This document shows positions 52,933-62,140 of a DNA stretch of 64,000 nucleotides, one piece after another. How positions within the stretch are numbered: position 1 is the first letter of the stretch; each line of letters begins with the position of its first letter. Source of the stretch: UBA685 sp002299005 (GTDB lineage: Bacteria > Pseudomonadota > Alphaproteobacteria > Puniceispirillales > Puniceispirillaceae). A program made the translations under genes and the position numbers. The stretch is from the NCBI GenBank assembly GCA_963966775.1, contig CAXAAH010000001.1, forward strand, positions 62,001 to 126,000, written 5' to 3'. The notes beneath the pieces were generated by a model. That model made no database searches, was not told where the DNA came from, and saw nothing but the letters and a program-made list of their open reading frames with translations.

Positions 52933-54420
52933 ATGCTGATAACAGCACGCATGAACCAAAAACAAAACAAGGCACAGGTCGATTTTCACGCAATTATGAT
53001 GAAAATGCTGATGGGCGTAGCGCTTGGCTTTACCATGCTCGCTTTTTCCATCACGCAAGCGATGGCTCGGCCAGATAGCTTTGCAGATCTTGCAGAAAAC
53101 CTATCTCCTGCGGTTGTGAATATTTCGACCACAACCGTGATAAGCAGAGGCGGCGACCAAGAGATGCCGCAATTCCCACCTGGCTCGCCATTTGAGGAAT
53201 TTTTCAAAGAATTTGGCGAACGTGGTCAGACAAGGCGTGCCCAATCGCTTGGTTCAGGCTTCATCATTGATACAGCCGGCATTGTTGTGACCAATAATCA
53301 CGTGATTGAAAATGCCGACCAGATCACGATCACCCTATCAAATGATGATACCTATGAGGCTGAGGTCGTTGGCCGTGATGCCAAAACAGATATTGCGGTT
53401 TTGAAATTTGATCCAAAGGGCGCGGATATCACCGCCGTATCTTTGGGCGATTCAGATACGCTTCGGGTGGGTGATTGGGTGCTTGCCATTGGTAACCCCT
53501 TCGGCCTAGGCGGCACTGTGACAGCTGGCATTGTATCAGCGCGTGGCCGCGATATTGGTTCTGGCCCTTATGATGATTTCATTCAAACAGATGCCTCTAT
53601 CAACCGCGGTAACTCAGGTGGCCCGCTATTTGATATGGATGGCAGTGTTATCGGGATTAATACGGCTATCTTCTCGCAATCAGGCGGGTCAGTTGGCATT
53701 GGCTTTGCTATCTCATCCAATCTGGCAACCCAAGTGATTGACCAGCTGGTGGAATATGGCAGAACACGTCGTGGCTGGCTGGGTGTCTTTATCCAAGAGG
53801 TGACGGATGCAGTCGCCGAAAGCCTTGGTCTTGAGGAAGTCGCTGGTGCGCTTGTCTCTAATGTGACAGAAGGTGGCCCTGCTGAGAGCGGTAATATCGA
53901 ACCTGGTGATGTGATCATCAGCTTTGATGGCAAGAAAATTGAACGGAGCCGTGATTTGCCGCGGATTGTAGCTGAAACTGACGTTGATAAGACGGTTGAT
54001 GTTGAAATTGTGCGCAATTCAAAGACGATCACATTAAAGGTCAAGTTAGGCGAGCTAGAGCAGGCCGAAAACGGTGGTCTGTTAAGCGCCGCACCGCAAA
54101 CAGACCAAAAGTCATTTGGCGATTTGGGCTTTAGCGCAGAACAGCTTGATGCCGAACTTGCCAGTGAATATGGCCTTGAAGAAGAGGGAGAGGCGGTTAT
54201 TGTAACTGAGGTAATCCAAGGATTGCCAGCCGCTGAGAAGGGCTTGCAGGCAGGCGATGTCATCGTTCGCTTTGGTCAAAGCCGTATCAGCACCCTCGAC
54301 CAGCTGGCAAAGGGCATTGATGATGCAAGAGAGGCCGGCAGATCAGGTGTCTTGATGCTGATTAATCGTGACGGCCAGACACGCTTTATTCAAATTGCCT
54401 TCGCGCAAAAAGAAGAATAA
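52933..54420 (+). CDS. degP: Periplasmic serine protease DegP/HtrA (Do type)
   Basis: A 495-residue envelope protease and chaperone. It has a signal segment (GVALGFTMLAFSITQAMA) and a trypsin-like domain with catalytic His in VTNNHVIEN, Asp in KTDIAVLKF and Ser in GNSGGPLFD. Two PDZ domains follow, beginning at RRGWLGVFIQEVTDAVAE and VTEVIQGLPAAEKGLQAGDV. TAAGGAG precedes ATG 52933. It follows hflKC, forming a protein quality-control cluster, although a terminator separates them. Confidence 0.95.
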   Translation: MLITARMNQKQNKAQVDFHAIMMKMLMGVALGFTMLAFSITQAMARPDSFADLAENLSPAVVNISTTTVISRGGDQEMPQFPPGSPFEEFFKEFGERGQTRRAQSLGSGFIIDTAGIVVTNNHVIENADQITITLSNDDTYEAEVVGRDAKTDIAVLKFDPKGADITAVSLGDSDTLRVGDWVLAIGNPFGLGGTVTAGIVSARGRDIGSGPYDDFIQTDASINRGNSGGPLFDMDGSVIGINTAIFSQSGGSVGIGFAISSNLATQVIDQLVEYGRTRRGWLGVFIQEVTDAVAESLGLEEVAGALVSNVTEGGPAESGNIEPGDVIISFDGKKIERSRDLPRIVAETDVDKTVDVEIVRNSKTITLKVKLGELEQAENGGLLSAAPQTDQKSFGDLGFSAEQLDAELASEYGLEEEGEAVIVTEVIQGLPAAEKGLQAGDVIVRFGQSRISTLDQLAKGIDDAREAGRSGVLMLINRDGQTRFIQIAFAQKEE

Positions 54421-54445
54421 AGTCTAGGCATATAATAGAACAAAG

Positions 54446-54472
54446 AAGAGGGGCCTTGGCCTCTCTTTTTTT
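54446..54472. terminator. Terminator between convergent degP and serB
   Basis: AGAGGGGCC and GGCCTCTCT pair around a two-base loop with one bulged G, followed by T on the forward strand. It abuts the serB stop, so it mainly serves degP. Confidence 0.75.
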
Positions 54473-55355
54473 ATGCGCTTACGATGTCTTTTTCATGGAC
54501 GCCTTGCAGGAATAACGGGCCGCATAGATTGCTATGAGATAGCTGAAGGGCAATGCGCTCTTTGACAAGCGGCTTTGCCTGCCACGCAATACCAAGGCTG
54601 GCGGCCTCCAGCATAGGGATATCATTGGCGCCATCCCCCATGCTCATCACCTCATTATGCGTGATGCTGAGCCTATCGCAAAACTCGTTGAGGATACGTA
54701 ATTTGGCAGATGAATCGATAATCGGCTCATCCGCATAGCCAGCGATTTTGCCATCTTCAATCGCGAGCTCATTGGCGAAATGGTCGCTAAAGCCAAAACG
54801 TTGGGCGATGTCAGAGGTCAGGAACGTAAAGCCGCCACTAACAAGCAGGCATGTCGCATCATGGGCGCGCATTGTCGCAACAAGCTCTGCCGCGCCATCA
54901 AAGGCTTGTGTCTCTTGAATAAGCCGCTCTAGAAGTGCGACAGGCTCATCTTTTAGCATGCCAAGTCGTTCTGCGAGCGCTTGTTTAAAGTCAAGCTCCC
55001 CTGCCATAGCGCGCGCTGTGATAGCGGCAACCGCCTCACCAATACCTGCCATAGCGGATAAATCATCCAAGGACTCGCCTGTGATAATGGTGCTGTCCAT
55101 ATCGCATAACATCAATTTGCGCAGATAAGGCGCTTGGGGCAATAAATTCACATCAACGCCAATCAAAGCCGCCTCAGCACGCAAGTCTGATAGCGCGATA
55201 GCTTCTGCTGTTTGGCAATATCCGGCCGCCCCAAGTGCCTCAGAATGTGATAGGGTGATAAAATCCTGCCCGTTGGCGCGTGCGCTTGCCTCTGCCATGA
55301 AATCCATGATTTGGCTGTTTGAATGGGCAGATGAAAAATGCAGGTAGGCTTGCAT
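54471..55355 (-). CDS. serB: Phosphoserine phosphatase
   Basis: A 294-residue HAD-fold enzyme for the last step of serine synthesis. An N-terminal region of about 80 residues precedes motif I, LMLCDMDSTIITGESLDDL. Motif II is CLLVSGGFTFLTSDI, and motif IV is VMSMGDGANDIPMLEAA. The layout is that of the two-domain bacterial SerB. It stands alone, divergent from miaA. Confidence 0.95.
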   Translation of the reverse strand: MQAYLHFSSAHSNSQIMDFMAEASARANGQDFITLSHSEALGAAGYCQTAEAIALSDLRAEAALIGVDVNLLPQAPYLRKLMLCDMDSTIITGESLDDLSAMAGIGEAVAAITARAMAGELDFKQALAERLGMLKDEPVALLERLIQETQAFDGAAELVATMRAHDATCLLVSGGFTFLTSDIAQRFGFSDHFANELAIEDGKIAGYADEPIIDSSAKLRILNEFCDRLSITHNEVMSMGDGANDIPMLEAASLGIAWQAKPLVKERIALQLSHSNLCGPLFLQGVHEKDIVSA

Positions 55356-55384
55356 GGCGGCGTCTCTTAATCTAAGTCAAAGGA

Positions 55385-56329
55385 ATGATGGAACAGTTTG
55401 TCCTAGATAAAGATTATATCATGGTTGCCGGCCCAACCGCGAGTGGTAAATCAGCTTTGGCGATTGATTTGGCAAATGCCTTTAATGGCGTCGTGATAAA
55501 TGCTGATTCAATGCAGATCTATGCTGATTTGAAAATCGTCACCGCATGCCCTGATGAGGCTGAGCAAAGCCAAGCGCCGCATCGTCTTTATAATACGCTA
55601 GATGGGGCTGAGGCTTGCTCGGTGGGGCGGTGGCTGTCATTGGTTCAAGGCGAGGTGGCACAAGCGCGGGCGCAAGGCAAATTGCCTATCCTATGTGGTG
55701 GCACGGCCTTATATCTGAATGCGGCACAGCATGGCATGTCTGAAATCCCCGCTATCCCAGATGAGTTGCATCAACGCGTGATAGAAGAACATCGCACGAA
55801 GGGTGGGGCGGCCATGCTAGCAGAGTTAAGCCGCTTTGATGGGGTGATTGCGGAACGCCTGACTGCCGGCGATAGCCAGCGTATCACCAGAGCGCTTGAG
55901 GTGTATCATCATACTGGCCGCCCACTGAGCGCATGGCAAAATGATGCGCCTAGCGGTTTTTTGGATGGCAAGGCCTTTAACTTTCTCATCGCGCCAGAAC
56001 GTGCCGCCCTATATGAGCGTATTGATCAGCGGTTCGCCGCTATGTGGGATAAGGGCGCGGTTGAAGAGGTGGAAGCCCTGCTCGCGCGAAAGCTTGATCC
56101 GAAATTGCCAATTATGAAAGCTGTGGGCGTGCCACAAATTGCCGATTATCTGGCAGGCATATGTGATAGGCAGACGGCAATTGAAGAAGCGCAAAAACAA
56201 TCTCGCCGCTATGCAAAACGTCAATTTACCTTCTTTCGAAATAATTTTATAACAAATTACCTCATTGAAGAGACATATTCGACAAGAAAAAATTTAGAAT
56301 TCTTTTCAAAAATTCTATTTAATGGTTGA
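55385..56329 (+). CDS. miaA: tRNA dimethylallyltransferase
   Basis: A 314-residue MiaA adding the dimethylallyl group to A37 of tRNAs reading UNN codons. It shows the P-loop AGPTASGKSALAID, then INADSMQIYADLKIVTACP, the GGTALYLNAAQHGM block, and the Arg-rich C-terminal QKQSRRYAKRQFTFFRN. The last 30 residues are A/T-rich in sequence. ATG 55385 or 55388 may start it. Confidence 0.95.
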   Translation: MMEQFVLDKDYIMVAGPTASGKSALAIDLANAFNGVVINADSMQIYADLKIVTACPDEAEQSQAPHRLYNTLDGAEACSVGRWLSLVQGEVAQARAQGKLPILCGGTALYLNAAQHGMSEIPAIPDELHQRVIEEHRTKGGAAMLAELSRFDGVIAERLTAGDSQRITRALEVYHHTGRPLSAWQNDAPSGFLDGKAFNFLIAPERAALYERIDQRFAAMWDKGAVEEVEALLARKLDPKLPIMKAVGVPQIADYLAGICDRQTAIEEAQKQSRRYAKRQFTFFRNNFITNYLIEETYSTRKNLEFFSKILFNG

Positions 56330-56450
56330 CTTAAGCCATCGATTTTCTTAAAAAATGAGGGTATTAAAGGATTTTTAGCGCTTTTAGAGGGCGGTAACAG
56401 TGTCAAGGCAATGGTTTTATGATTGTCATGCGCTGTTATTTTGATTCTAA

Positions 56451-56489
56451 AGCCTATTATTAGGGCCTATTATTGAGGCCTAATTTTGG
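56451..56489. repeat. Three 13-bp tandem repeats upstream of ilvB
   Basis: Units at 56451-56463, 56464-56476 and 56477-56489 follow (A/G)GCCTATTATTRR; the third is diverged. They lie in the miaA-ilvB gap, about 110 bases before the ilvB start. Confidence 0.65.
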
Positions 56490-56540
56490 GCGGCGAACTT
56501 TCTAAGTGTCTTGGCAAAAGGCACTTATATCTATTGCACT

Positions 56541-56582
56541 CATGCGTGAAATATCATGCGTGAGATATCATGGGTGAGACCA
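56541..56582. repeat. Three 14-bp tandem repeats upstream of ilvB
   Basis: Units at 56541-56554, 56555-56568 and 56569-56582 follow CATGCGTGARATAT, with the last copy diverged at its end (CATGGGTGAGACCA). They end 16 bases before the chosen ilvB start, so they overlap the translation-initiation region. Each unit carries an ATG. Confidence 0.75.
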
Positions 56583-56597
56583 TACAGGATGAAGACA

Positions 56598-58412
56598 ATG
56601 TCAAACGATAACGCAACAACTACTGAGACAACTACTGATACGACAATGGATAAGCCAACAATGATGCCAGGCGCAGAATTGTTGCTAAAGGTGCTAGAAG
56701 AAGAGGGTGTCGAGGTTATTTTTGGCTATCCGGGTGGTGCGGTTTTGCCGATTTATGACGCCTTGTTCAAAAATAACAAAATCCGTCACATCCTTGTCCG
56801 TCATGAGCAAGCCGCGGTTCATGCCGCTGAGGGCTATGCGCGTTCAACAGGCAAGACAGGGGTTGTGCTTGTCACATCTGGCCCGGGCGCGACAAATGCC
56901 GTCACAGGCCTTACAGATGCGTTGATGGATTCTGTGCCAGTGGTCTGCCTAACAGGTCAGGTGCCAAGCCATTTGATTGGCACAGACGCGTTCCAAGAGG
57001 CTGATACCTCTGGCATTACACGTCCTTGTACAAAATATAATTATTTGGTGAAGGAATCTGATGCCCTTCAAGGCGCTGTTGAGGAAGCCTTTTATGTGGC
57101 GCGCACAGGTCGTCCTGGCCCTGTTGTGATCGATTTGCCAAAAGATATCCTGATGCTTGATGCGCCTTATAATGAAGCGCAAGCGCGCGTTGATGTGGCA
57201 CGTCGTTATGCGCCGGTAACAACGCCAGATGCAGATGTTATTAAACAAGCTGTGGCGCTGATGAAACAGGCGAAAAAGCCAGTTATCTATGGCGGCGGCG
57301 GCATTATTAACGCCGGCCCTGAGGCATCAAAAGGTCTCACAGATTTGGTGGATATGACAGGCTGGCCAACAACCCTGACATTGATGGGGCTTGGCGCGCT
57401 TGATGCGGACCATAATAATTTCCTTGGCATGCTTGGTATGCACGGCACTTATGAAGCCAACCTTGCGATGTATAATTGTGATTTCATGCTGAATATTGGC
57501 GCGCGTTTTGATGATCGTGTGACAGGCCGCCTATCTGATTTTGCGCCTCATTCTGTGAAGGTGCATTGTGATATTGACCCGTCATCAATCAATAAAAATG
57601 TGCGCGTAGATTTAGGCATTATTGGTGATGCTGGCGAGATTATCCAAGCGTTATTGGCTGAGATGAAAGCCCAAGGGCTTGCGACTGATAAGCAAGATTT
57701 GGCCAAATGGTGGAAGCAAATTGAAGGCTGGCGTGACCGTAAATGTCTTGCCTATCGTCAAACAGGCGACATTATCAAGCCGCAACATGCTATTCGCCGC
57801 TTGTATGAGATCACTAAGGGCACAGATGTTTATGTGACAACAGAGGTCGGCCAGCACCAAATGTGGGCCGCGCAATATTTCAATTTCCATGGGCCAAACA
57901 GATGGATGACTTCAGGTGGCCTTGGCACGATGGGCTATGGTCTGCCATCTGCGATGGGTGTGCAGGTCGCGCATCCGGGCGCAACGGTCATTGATATTGC
58001 TGGTGAAGCGTCTTTCATGATGAATATGCAAGAGCTCTCAACCTTGGCGCAATATAACCTGCCGGTGAAGATGTTCATCATTAATAATGAATGGATGGGC
58101 ATGGTGCGCCAATGGCAAGAATTGATCCATGGTGGCCGCTATTCAGAAAGCTATTCTGCCTCATTGCCAGATTTTGAAAAGCTGGCAGATACATTTGGTA
58201 TGAAAGGGCTGACAGCACGCACAACCGCAGATCTAGATAATGTTATCGAAGAAATGCTGGCGACTGACGGGCCTGTGATTGCGGATATTCGCGTGGCTAA
58301 GGAAGAAAATTGTTTCCCAATGATCCCATCAGGGGCCGCGCATTGCGATATGATTTTGAGCCAAGAAGATTCAGAAGACGCCATCTCAGAAGAAGGCAAA
58401 GTCCTCGTTTAA
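56598..58412 (+). CDS. ilvB: Acetolactate synthase large subunit
   Basis: A 604-residue ThDP enzyme condensing pyruvate into acetolactate for valine, leucine and isoleucine synthesis. It has FGYPGGAVLPIYDALF, the catalytic Glu in RHEQAAVHAAEGYARS, LTGQVPSHLIGTDAFQE, and the ThDP motif in its alphaproteobacterial form GEASFMMNMQEL followed by NNEWMGMVRQWQ. A threonine-rich N-terminal tail precedes the domain. ATG 56598 is chosen because AGGAT lies about nine bases upstream; ATG 56589 and 56556 are alternatives. Confidence 0.95.
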   Translation: MSNDNATTTETTTDTTMDKPTMMPGAELLLKVLEEEGVEVIFGYPGGAVLPIYDALFKNNKIRHILVRHEQAAVHAAEGYARSTGKTGVVLVTSGPGATNAVTGLTDALMDSVPVVCLTGQVPSHLIGTDAFQEADTSGITRPCTKYNYLVKESDALQGAVEEAFYVARTGRPGPVVIDLPKDILMLDAPYNEAQARVDVARRYAPVTTPDADVIKQAVALMKQAKKPVIYGGGGIINAGPEASKGLTDLVDMTGWPTTLTLMGLGALDADHNNFLGMLGMHGTYEANLAMYNCDFMLNIGARFDDRVTGRLSDFAPHSVKVHCDIDPSSINKNVRVDLGIIGDAGEIIQALLAEMKAQGLATDKQDLAKWWKQIEGWRDRKCLAYRQTGDIIKPQHAIRRLYEITKGTDVYVTTEVGQHQMWAAQYFNFHGPNRWMTSGGLGTMGYGLPSAMGVQVAHPGATVIDIAGEASFMMNMQELSTLAQYNLPVKMFIINNEWMGMVRQWQELIHGGRYSESYSASLPDFEKLADTFGMKGLTARTTADLDNVIEEMLATDGPVIADIRVAKEENCFPMIPSGAAHCDMILSQEDSEDAISEEGKVLV

Positions 58413-58442
58413 CAAAATACTATCGGTAAGGGAGCCCAACTG

Positions 58443-58958
58443 ATGTTTGATAAATCAGTGGTAGAGAGCCATACAATGTCTGTTCTAGTTGAGAATGAAC
58501 CAGGAGTATTGGCACGTGTCGTCGGCCTATTTTCAGGGCGCGGCTATAATATTGAAAGCTTGACTGTCTCAGAGGTGGATAAGCAACAGAATCTGTCACG
58601 TATTTCGATCGTGACAAGCGGCACGCCTATGGTGATTGAGCAGATAAGAGAACAGCTAAACCGCCAAGTGCCTGTTTATTCTGTGCAAGATTTGACCGTA
58701 AAAGGCCCGCATGTTGAACGTGAGCTTGCGTTGGTGAAAATCATCAATAAGGGTGATAATCGCATCGAAGCTTTGCGCGTCGCCGACAGCTTTAGAGCCA
58801 GAACATTGGATAGCACGCTTGAAAGTTTTGTCTTTGAAGTGACAGGATCAAGCTCAAAAGTCTCTGCCTTTGTTGATCTTATGTCATCACTTGGCAAGAC
58901 CGAAGTGGCCCGCACAGGCGTCTCTGCGATTTCACGCGGGAGCGAAATTGATTTCTAA
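58443..58958 (+). CDS. ilvN: Acetolactate synthase small subunit
   Basis: A 171-residue regulatory subunit. It has the ACT domain VLVENEPGVLARVVGLFSGR GYNIESLTV and a second domain ending in LGKTEVARTGVSAISRG. It activates IlvB and confers valine feedback inhibition. It follows ilvB by 30 bases in the same operon, with GGGAG upstream. Confidence 0.95.
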   Translation: MFDKSVVESHTMSVLVENEPGVLARVVGLFSGRGYNIESLTVSEVDKQQNLSRISIVTSGTPMVIEQIREQLNRQVPVYSVQDLTVKGPHVERELALVKIINKGDNRIEALRVADSFRARTLDSTLESFVFEVTGSSSKVSAFVDLMSSLGKTEVARTGVSAISRGSEIDF

Positions 58959-59068
58959 GGGGCATTTTGCGCTTTAAATTAGGCGCTTAACACGCTATTA
59001 CCATAAACCAGAATTTATAAATGGCGCTGACCTTATGTCTTGCGCTCGAACGCCAGAGGAGATTTACG

Positions 59069-60088
59069 ATGCGCGTATATTATGATCAGGATGCTGATGT
59101 TGGCCTGATAAAAGGGAAAAAAGTTGTTATTGTCGGTTACGGCTCGCAAGGCCACGCACATGCTGCGAACCTAAAAGATAGCGGCGTTGCTGAGGTCGTT
59201 GTTGCGCTTCGTGAAGGGTCTGCGACAATCGCAAAGGCCGAAGGCGCTGGCTTTAAAGTCATGAACGTGGCTGATGCCGCGGCATGGGGCGACGTTGTGA
59301 TGATGTTGACACCTGATGAGCTTCAGGCAGATATCTATGAAAATGAAATTCATGCCAATATCCGCCCAGGTGCTGCTTTGGCATTTGCCCACGGCCTGAA
59401 CGTTCACTTTAACTTGATCGAACCACGCGGCGATATTGACGTCTTCATGGTCGCACCAAAGGGCCCAGGCCACACAGTGCGCGGCGAATATGTCAAAGGC
59501 GGCGGTGTACCATGCTTGATCGCTATCCACCAAGATGCCTCTGGCAATGCCCATGACGTTGGCTTGTCATATGCGTGCGGTGTCGGTGGCGGCCGTTCAG
59601 GCATCATCGAGACAACATTCAAAGAAGAATGTGAGACAGATTTGTTCGGTGAACAGGCCGTTCTATGTGGTGGCCTAGTAGAGCTTATCAAAGCTGGTTA
59701 TGAGACACTAACCGAAGCTGGTTACGCACCTGAGATGGCTTATTTTGAGTGCTTGCACGAAGTAAAGCTCATCGTTGATTTGATTTATGAAGGTGGTATC
59801 GCCAACATGAATTACTCAATCTCAAACACAGCTGAATATGGCGAATATGTCACAGGCCCACGCATCATCACAGCCGAAACAAAGGCAGAGATGAAGCGCG
59901 TTCTTGAAGATATCCAGTCAGGCCGTTTTGTACGTGACTTTATGCTTGAAAATAAAGTCCGTCAGGCAAGCTTCAAAGCCACACGTCGTCGTAACGCAGA
60001 ACACCCAATCGAAGAAGTGGGTGCAAACTTGCGTTCAATGATGCCGTGGATCGGCTCAAATCGTCTTGTTGACAAAGCGAAAAACTAG
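59069..60088 (+). CDS. ilvC: Ketol-acid reductoisomerase (NADP+)
   Basis: A 339-residue class I KARI, the second step of branched-chain synthesis. It shows the Rossmann motif VGYGSQGHAHAANLKDSG, MVAPKGPGHTVRGEYVKGGG, the metal-binding FKEECETDLFGEQAVLCGG, and the knotted C-terminal domain with SNTAEYGEYVTGP. GAGGAG precedes ATG 59069. It follows ilvN by about 110 bases and is closed by a terminator. Confidence 0.97.
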   Translation: MRVYYDQDADVGLIKGKKVVIVGYGSQGHAHAANLKDSGVAEVVVALREGSATIAKAEGAGFKVMNVADAAAWGDVVMMLTPDELQADIYENEIHANIRPGAALAFAHGLNVHFNLIEPRGDIDVFMVAPKGPGHTVRGEYVKGGGVPCLIAIHQDASGNAHDVGLSYACGVGGGRSGIIETTFKEECETDLFGEQAVLCGGLVELIKAGYETLTEAGYAPEMAYFECLHEVKLIVDLIYEGGIANMNYSISNTAEYGEYVTGPRIITAETKAEMKRVLEDIQSGRFVRDFMLENKVRQASFKATRRRNAEHPIEEVGANLRSMMPWIGSNRLVDKAKN

Positions 60089-60116
60089 CTTTTCTTATCA
60101 ACAATATGTAATAGTA

Positions 60117-60145
60117 AAATGGCCGCTCATATGCGGCCATTTTTT
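60117..60145 (+). terminator. Rho-independent terminator after ilvC
   Basis: AATGGCCGC (60118-60126) pairs with GCGGCCATT (60133-60141) around a six-base loop, followed by T. It separates the ilv operon from mreB. Confidence 0.88.
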
Positions 60146-60173
60146 AACCTTATAACTTTTTGGGACATGGATA

Positions 60174-61211
60174 ATGTTAGGCTCACTCTTCGGTTTTATG
60201 TCGGCTGATATTGGTATTGATCTAGGCACGGCAAACACACTTGTTTACGTTAAAGGCAAGGGGATCGTGCTAAATGAGCCGTCGGTTGTGGCAATGGCTG
60301 AGGTGCGCGGCAAAACCCATGTTTTGGCGGTCGGTGAAGAAGCAAAGGTGATGCTTGGTAAGACACCAGGTAACATCCGCGCGATTCGCCCAATGGCCGA
60401 TGGTGTGATTGCAGACTTTGAAGTCGCAGAAGAGATGATCAAACACTTTATCCGCAAAGTGAATGGTCGTTTTTCGATCGCCAACCCGCAAATGATTATT
60501 TGTGTGCCGTCAGGTTCAACAGCTGTTGAGCGCCGCGCTATTCAGGAATCAGCTGAGGCAGCTGGCGCGCGCCGTGTGTTCTTAATCGAAGAGCCAATGG
60601 CAGCCGCGATTGGTGCCTCACTGCCTGTGACAGAGCCGTCAGGCTCAATGGTCGTTGATATTGGCGGCGGCACAACTGAGGTGGCTATTTTGTCACTTGG
60701 TAATATTGTTTATGCTCATTCTGTGCGCGTTGGCGGTGATAAGCTGGATGAGGCGATTATCGCTTATCTGCGCCGTACGCATAATTTGCTTATTGGTGAG
60801 GCGACGGCTGAGCGTATTAAAAAGTCGATTGGTATTGCAAGACGTCCTGAAAAGGGCAGCAATAAGAAAGTTGAAGTGCGTGGTCGTGATTTGGTCAATG
60901 GTGTGCCAAAAGAGATCAACATGACTGAAATTCAGATTTCAGAAGCTATCTCAGATCCAATGCGTCAAATCATTGAAGGCGTTAAGATGGCGCTTGAACA
61001 AGCTCCCCCTGAATTGGCGGCAGATATCGTTGAAAAAGGTATCGTGCTGACAGGCGGCGGCGCTATGTTGCGTGAGATTGATACAGTGCTTCGTGAAGCC
61101 ACTGGCCTGCCTATCTCTATTGCTGAAGATCCGCTTTCATGCGTGGTGCTAGGGACTGGCCGCTGTCTTGAAGAGTTGAAGACACTGCGCCACGTTCTTA
61201 TCGGGGCTTAA
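60174..61211 (+). CDS. mreB: Rod shape-determining protein MreB
   Basis: A 345-residue bacterial actin. It shows the phosphate-1 loop DIGIDLGTANTLVYVKGKGI, CVPSGSTAVERRAI, the second phosphate loop MVVDIGGGTTEVAIL, and the adenosine motif IVLTGGGAMLREID. An N-terminal amphipathic stretch (LGSLFGFMS) suits membrane binding. It forms filaments guiding lateral wall synthesis. First gene of mreBCD-mrdA. Confidence 0.97.
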   Translation: MLGSLFGFMSADIGIDLGTANTLVYVKGKGIVLNEPSVVAMAEVRGKTHVLAVGEEAKVMLGKTPGNIRAIRPMADGVIADFEVAEEMIKHFIRKVNGRFSIANPQMIICVPSGSTAVERRAIQESAEAAGARRVFLIEEPMAAAIGASLPVTEPSGSMVVDIGGGTTEVAILSLGNIVYAHSVRVGGDKLDEAIIAYLRRTHNLLIGEATAERIKKSIGIARRPEKGSNKKVEVRGRDLVNGVPKEINMTEIQISEAISDPMRQIIEGVKMALEQAPPELAADIVEKGIVLTGGGAMLREIDTVLREATGLPISIAEDPLSCVVLGTGRCLEELKTLRHVLIGA

Positions 61212-61216
61212 GTTCA

Positions 61217-62140
61217 ATGGCTCGCCGTGGGTCTGGCGCAAAGGGCAGCTCTTCAAAGCTGTCATTGCAAGTGATCCTGTTGCTGGTCAGTTTCCTGCTT
61301 ATCTTTGTTGGTAAGGTGGATCTGTATACGGTGCGTGCGACCAAGACCACTATCTCTGAGGTGGTGGCGCCTATTTATGACATCATTGCGGCGCCTGTGC
61401 GTGCCTTTGATACGATGGCAAGCGGCATGCGCACGCTTGCCTCTTTTCGTGCAGAGAATGTGCGTCTGCGCGCTGAGAATGAGCGTTTGAAACGCTGGCA
61501 GAGGCGTGCTGAGATCCTTGAGAGTGAAAATCGTCAGCTAAAGACAGCTCTTGGGGCGGTTTCGACCACTGATCTATCCCCTGTCACAGCGCGCGCTATT
61601 TCGGCGCCGGGGGGCAGTTTCGCACATAGCCTGCTATTGGATATTGATACAACAGACGGTGTTGCAAGAGGCAATGCGGTGGTGAATGCTAATGGTCTTG
61701 TTGGCTATGTGATTGAGGTTGGGCGCAAATATGCGCGCCTTCTGCTTATTACGGATGTGAATTCAAAAATCCCCGTCCTGTTATCTTCCTCAAGCTGGCC
61801 GGGCCTTGCGCTTGGGCAGAATTCAAAAGTGCTGCGGCTTGATTTTTTGCCACTTGAAGCGATACCAAAAATTGGTGAGCTGGTGCTGACCTCTGGTCAT
61901 GGCGGTATCTTGCCACCTGGCATCCCGCTGGGGCGCGTTATATCAATCGAAGATGGCACGGTGTTAATAGAGCCGTCTGTCGCGCTTGAGCAGGTAAGCT
62001 TTGTGTCTGTGCTAACGCGTGAAGAAAATGCGCTTGTTGATTTTAATTATGATGATCTTGAGAGCTTTTTCGCGCCGCTACCTGCCGAGGCAGAAGGGCG
62101 TCTTTTGGAAGGCGTGAATGCTGCGGAATTGTTGAAATGA
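61217..62140 (+). CDS. mreC: Rod shape-determining protein MreC
   Basis: A 307-residue periplasmic scaffold. A basic N-terminus and one transmembrane helix (LQVILLLVSFLLIFVG) precede a coiled coil (FRAENVRLRAENERLKRWQR). The beta-barrel domain follows, with ANGLVGYVIEVGRKYARLLLITDVNSKIPV. It links MreB to the penicillin-binding proteins. It starts five bases after mreB; its stop overlaps mreD (ATGA). Confidence 0.95.
   Translation: MARRGSGAKGSSSKLSLQVILLLVSFLLIFVGKVDLYTVRATKTTISEVVAPIYDIIAAPVRAFDTMASGMRTLASFRAENVRLRAENERLKRWQRRAEILESENRQLKTALGAVSTTDLSPVTARAISAPGGSFAHSLLLDIDTTDGVARGNAVVNANGLVGYVIEVGRKYARLLLITDVNSKIPVLLSSSSWPGLALGQNSKVLRLDFLPLEAIPKIGELVLTSGHGGILPPGIPLGRVISIEDGTVLIEPSVALEQVSFVSVLTREENALVDFNYDDLESFFAPLPAEAEGRLLEGVNAAELLK

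Noticed and set aside
53583..54263. 226-codon reverse ORF as a gene
   Set aside because: It mirrors degP, whose catalytic triad and PDZ domains are intact; the reverse product is Ser/Pro-rich and has no family features.
56330..56597. Leader-peptide attenuator for ilvB
   Set aside because: Short frames here are not rich in Ile, Leu or Val, and no terminator hairpin with a T-run precedes ilvB.
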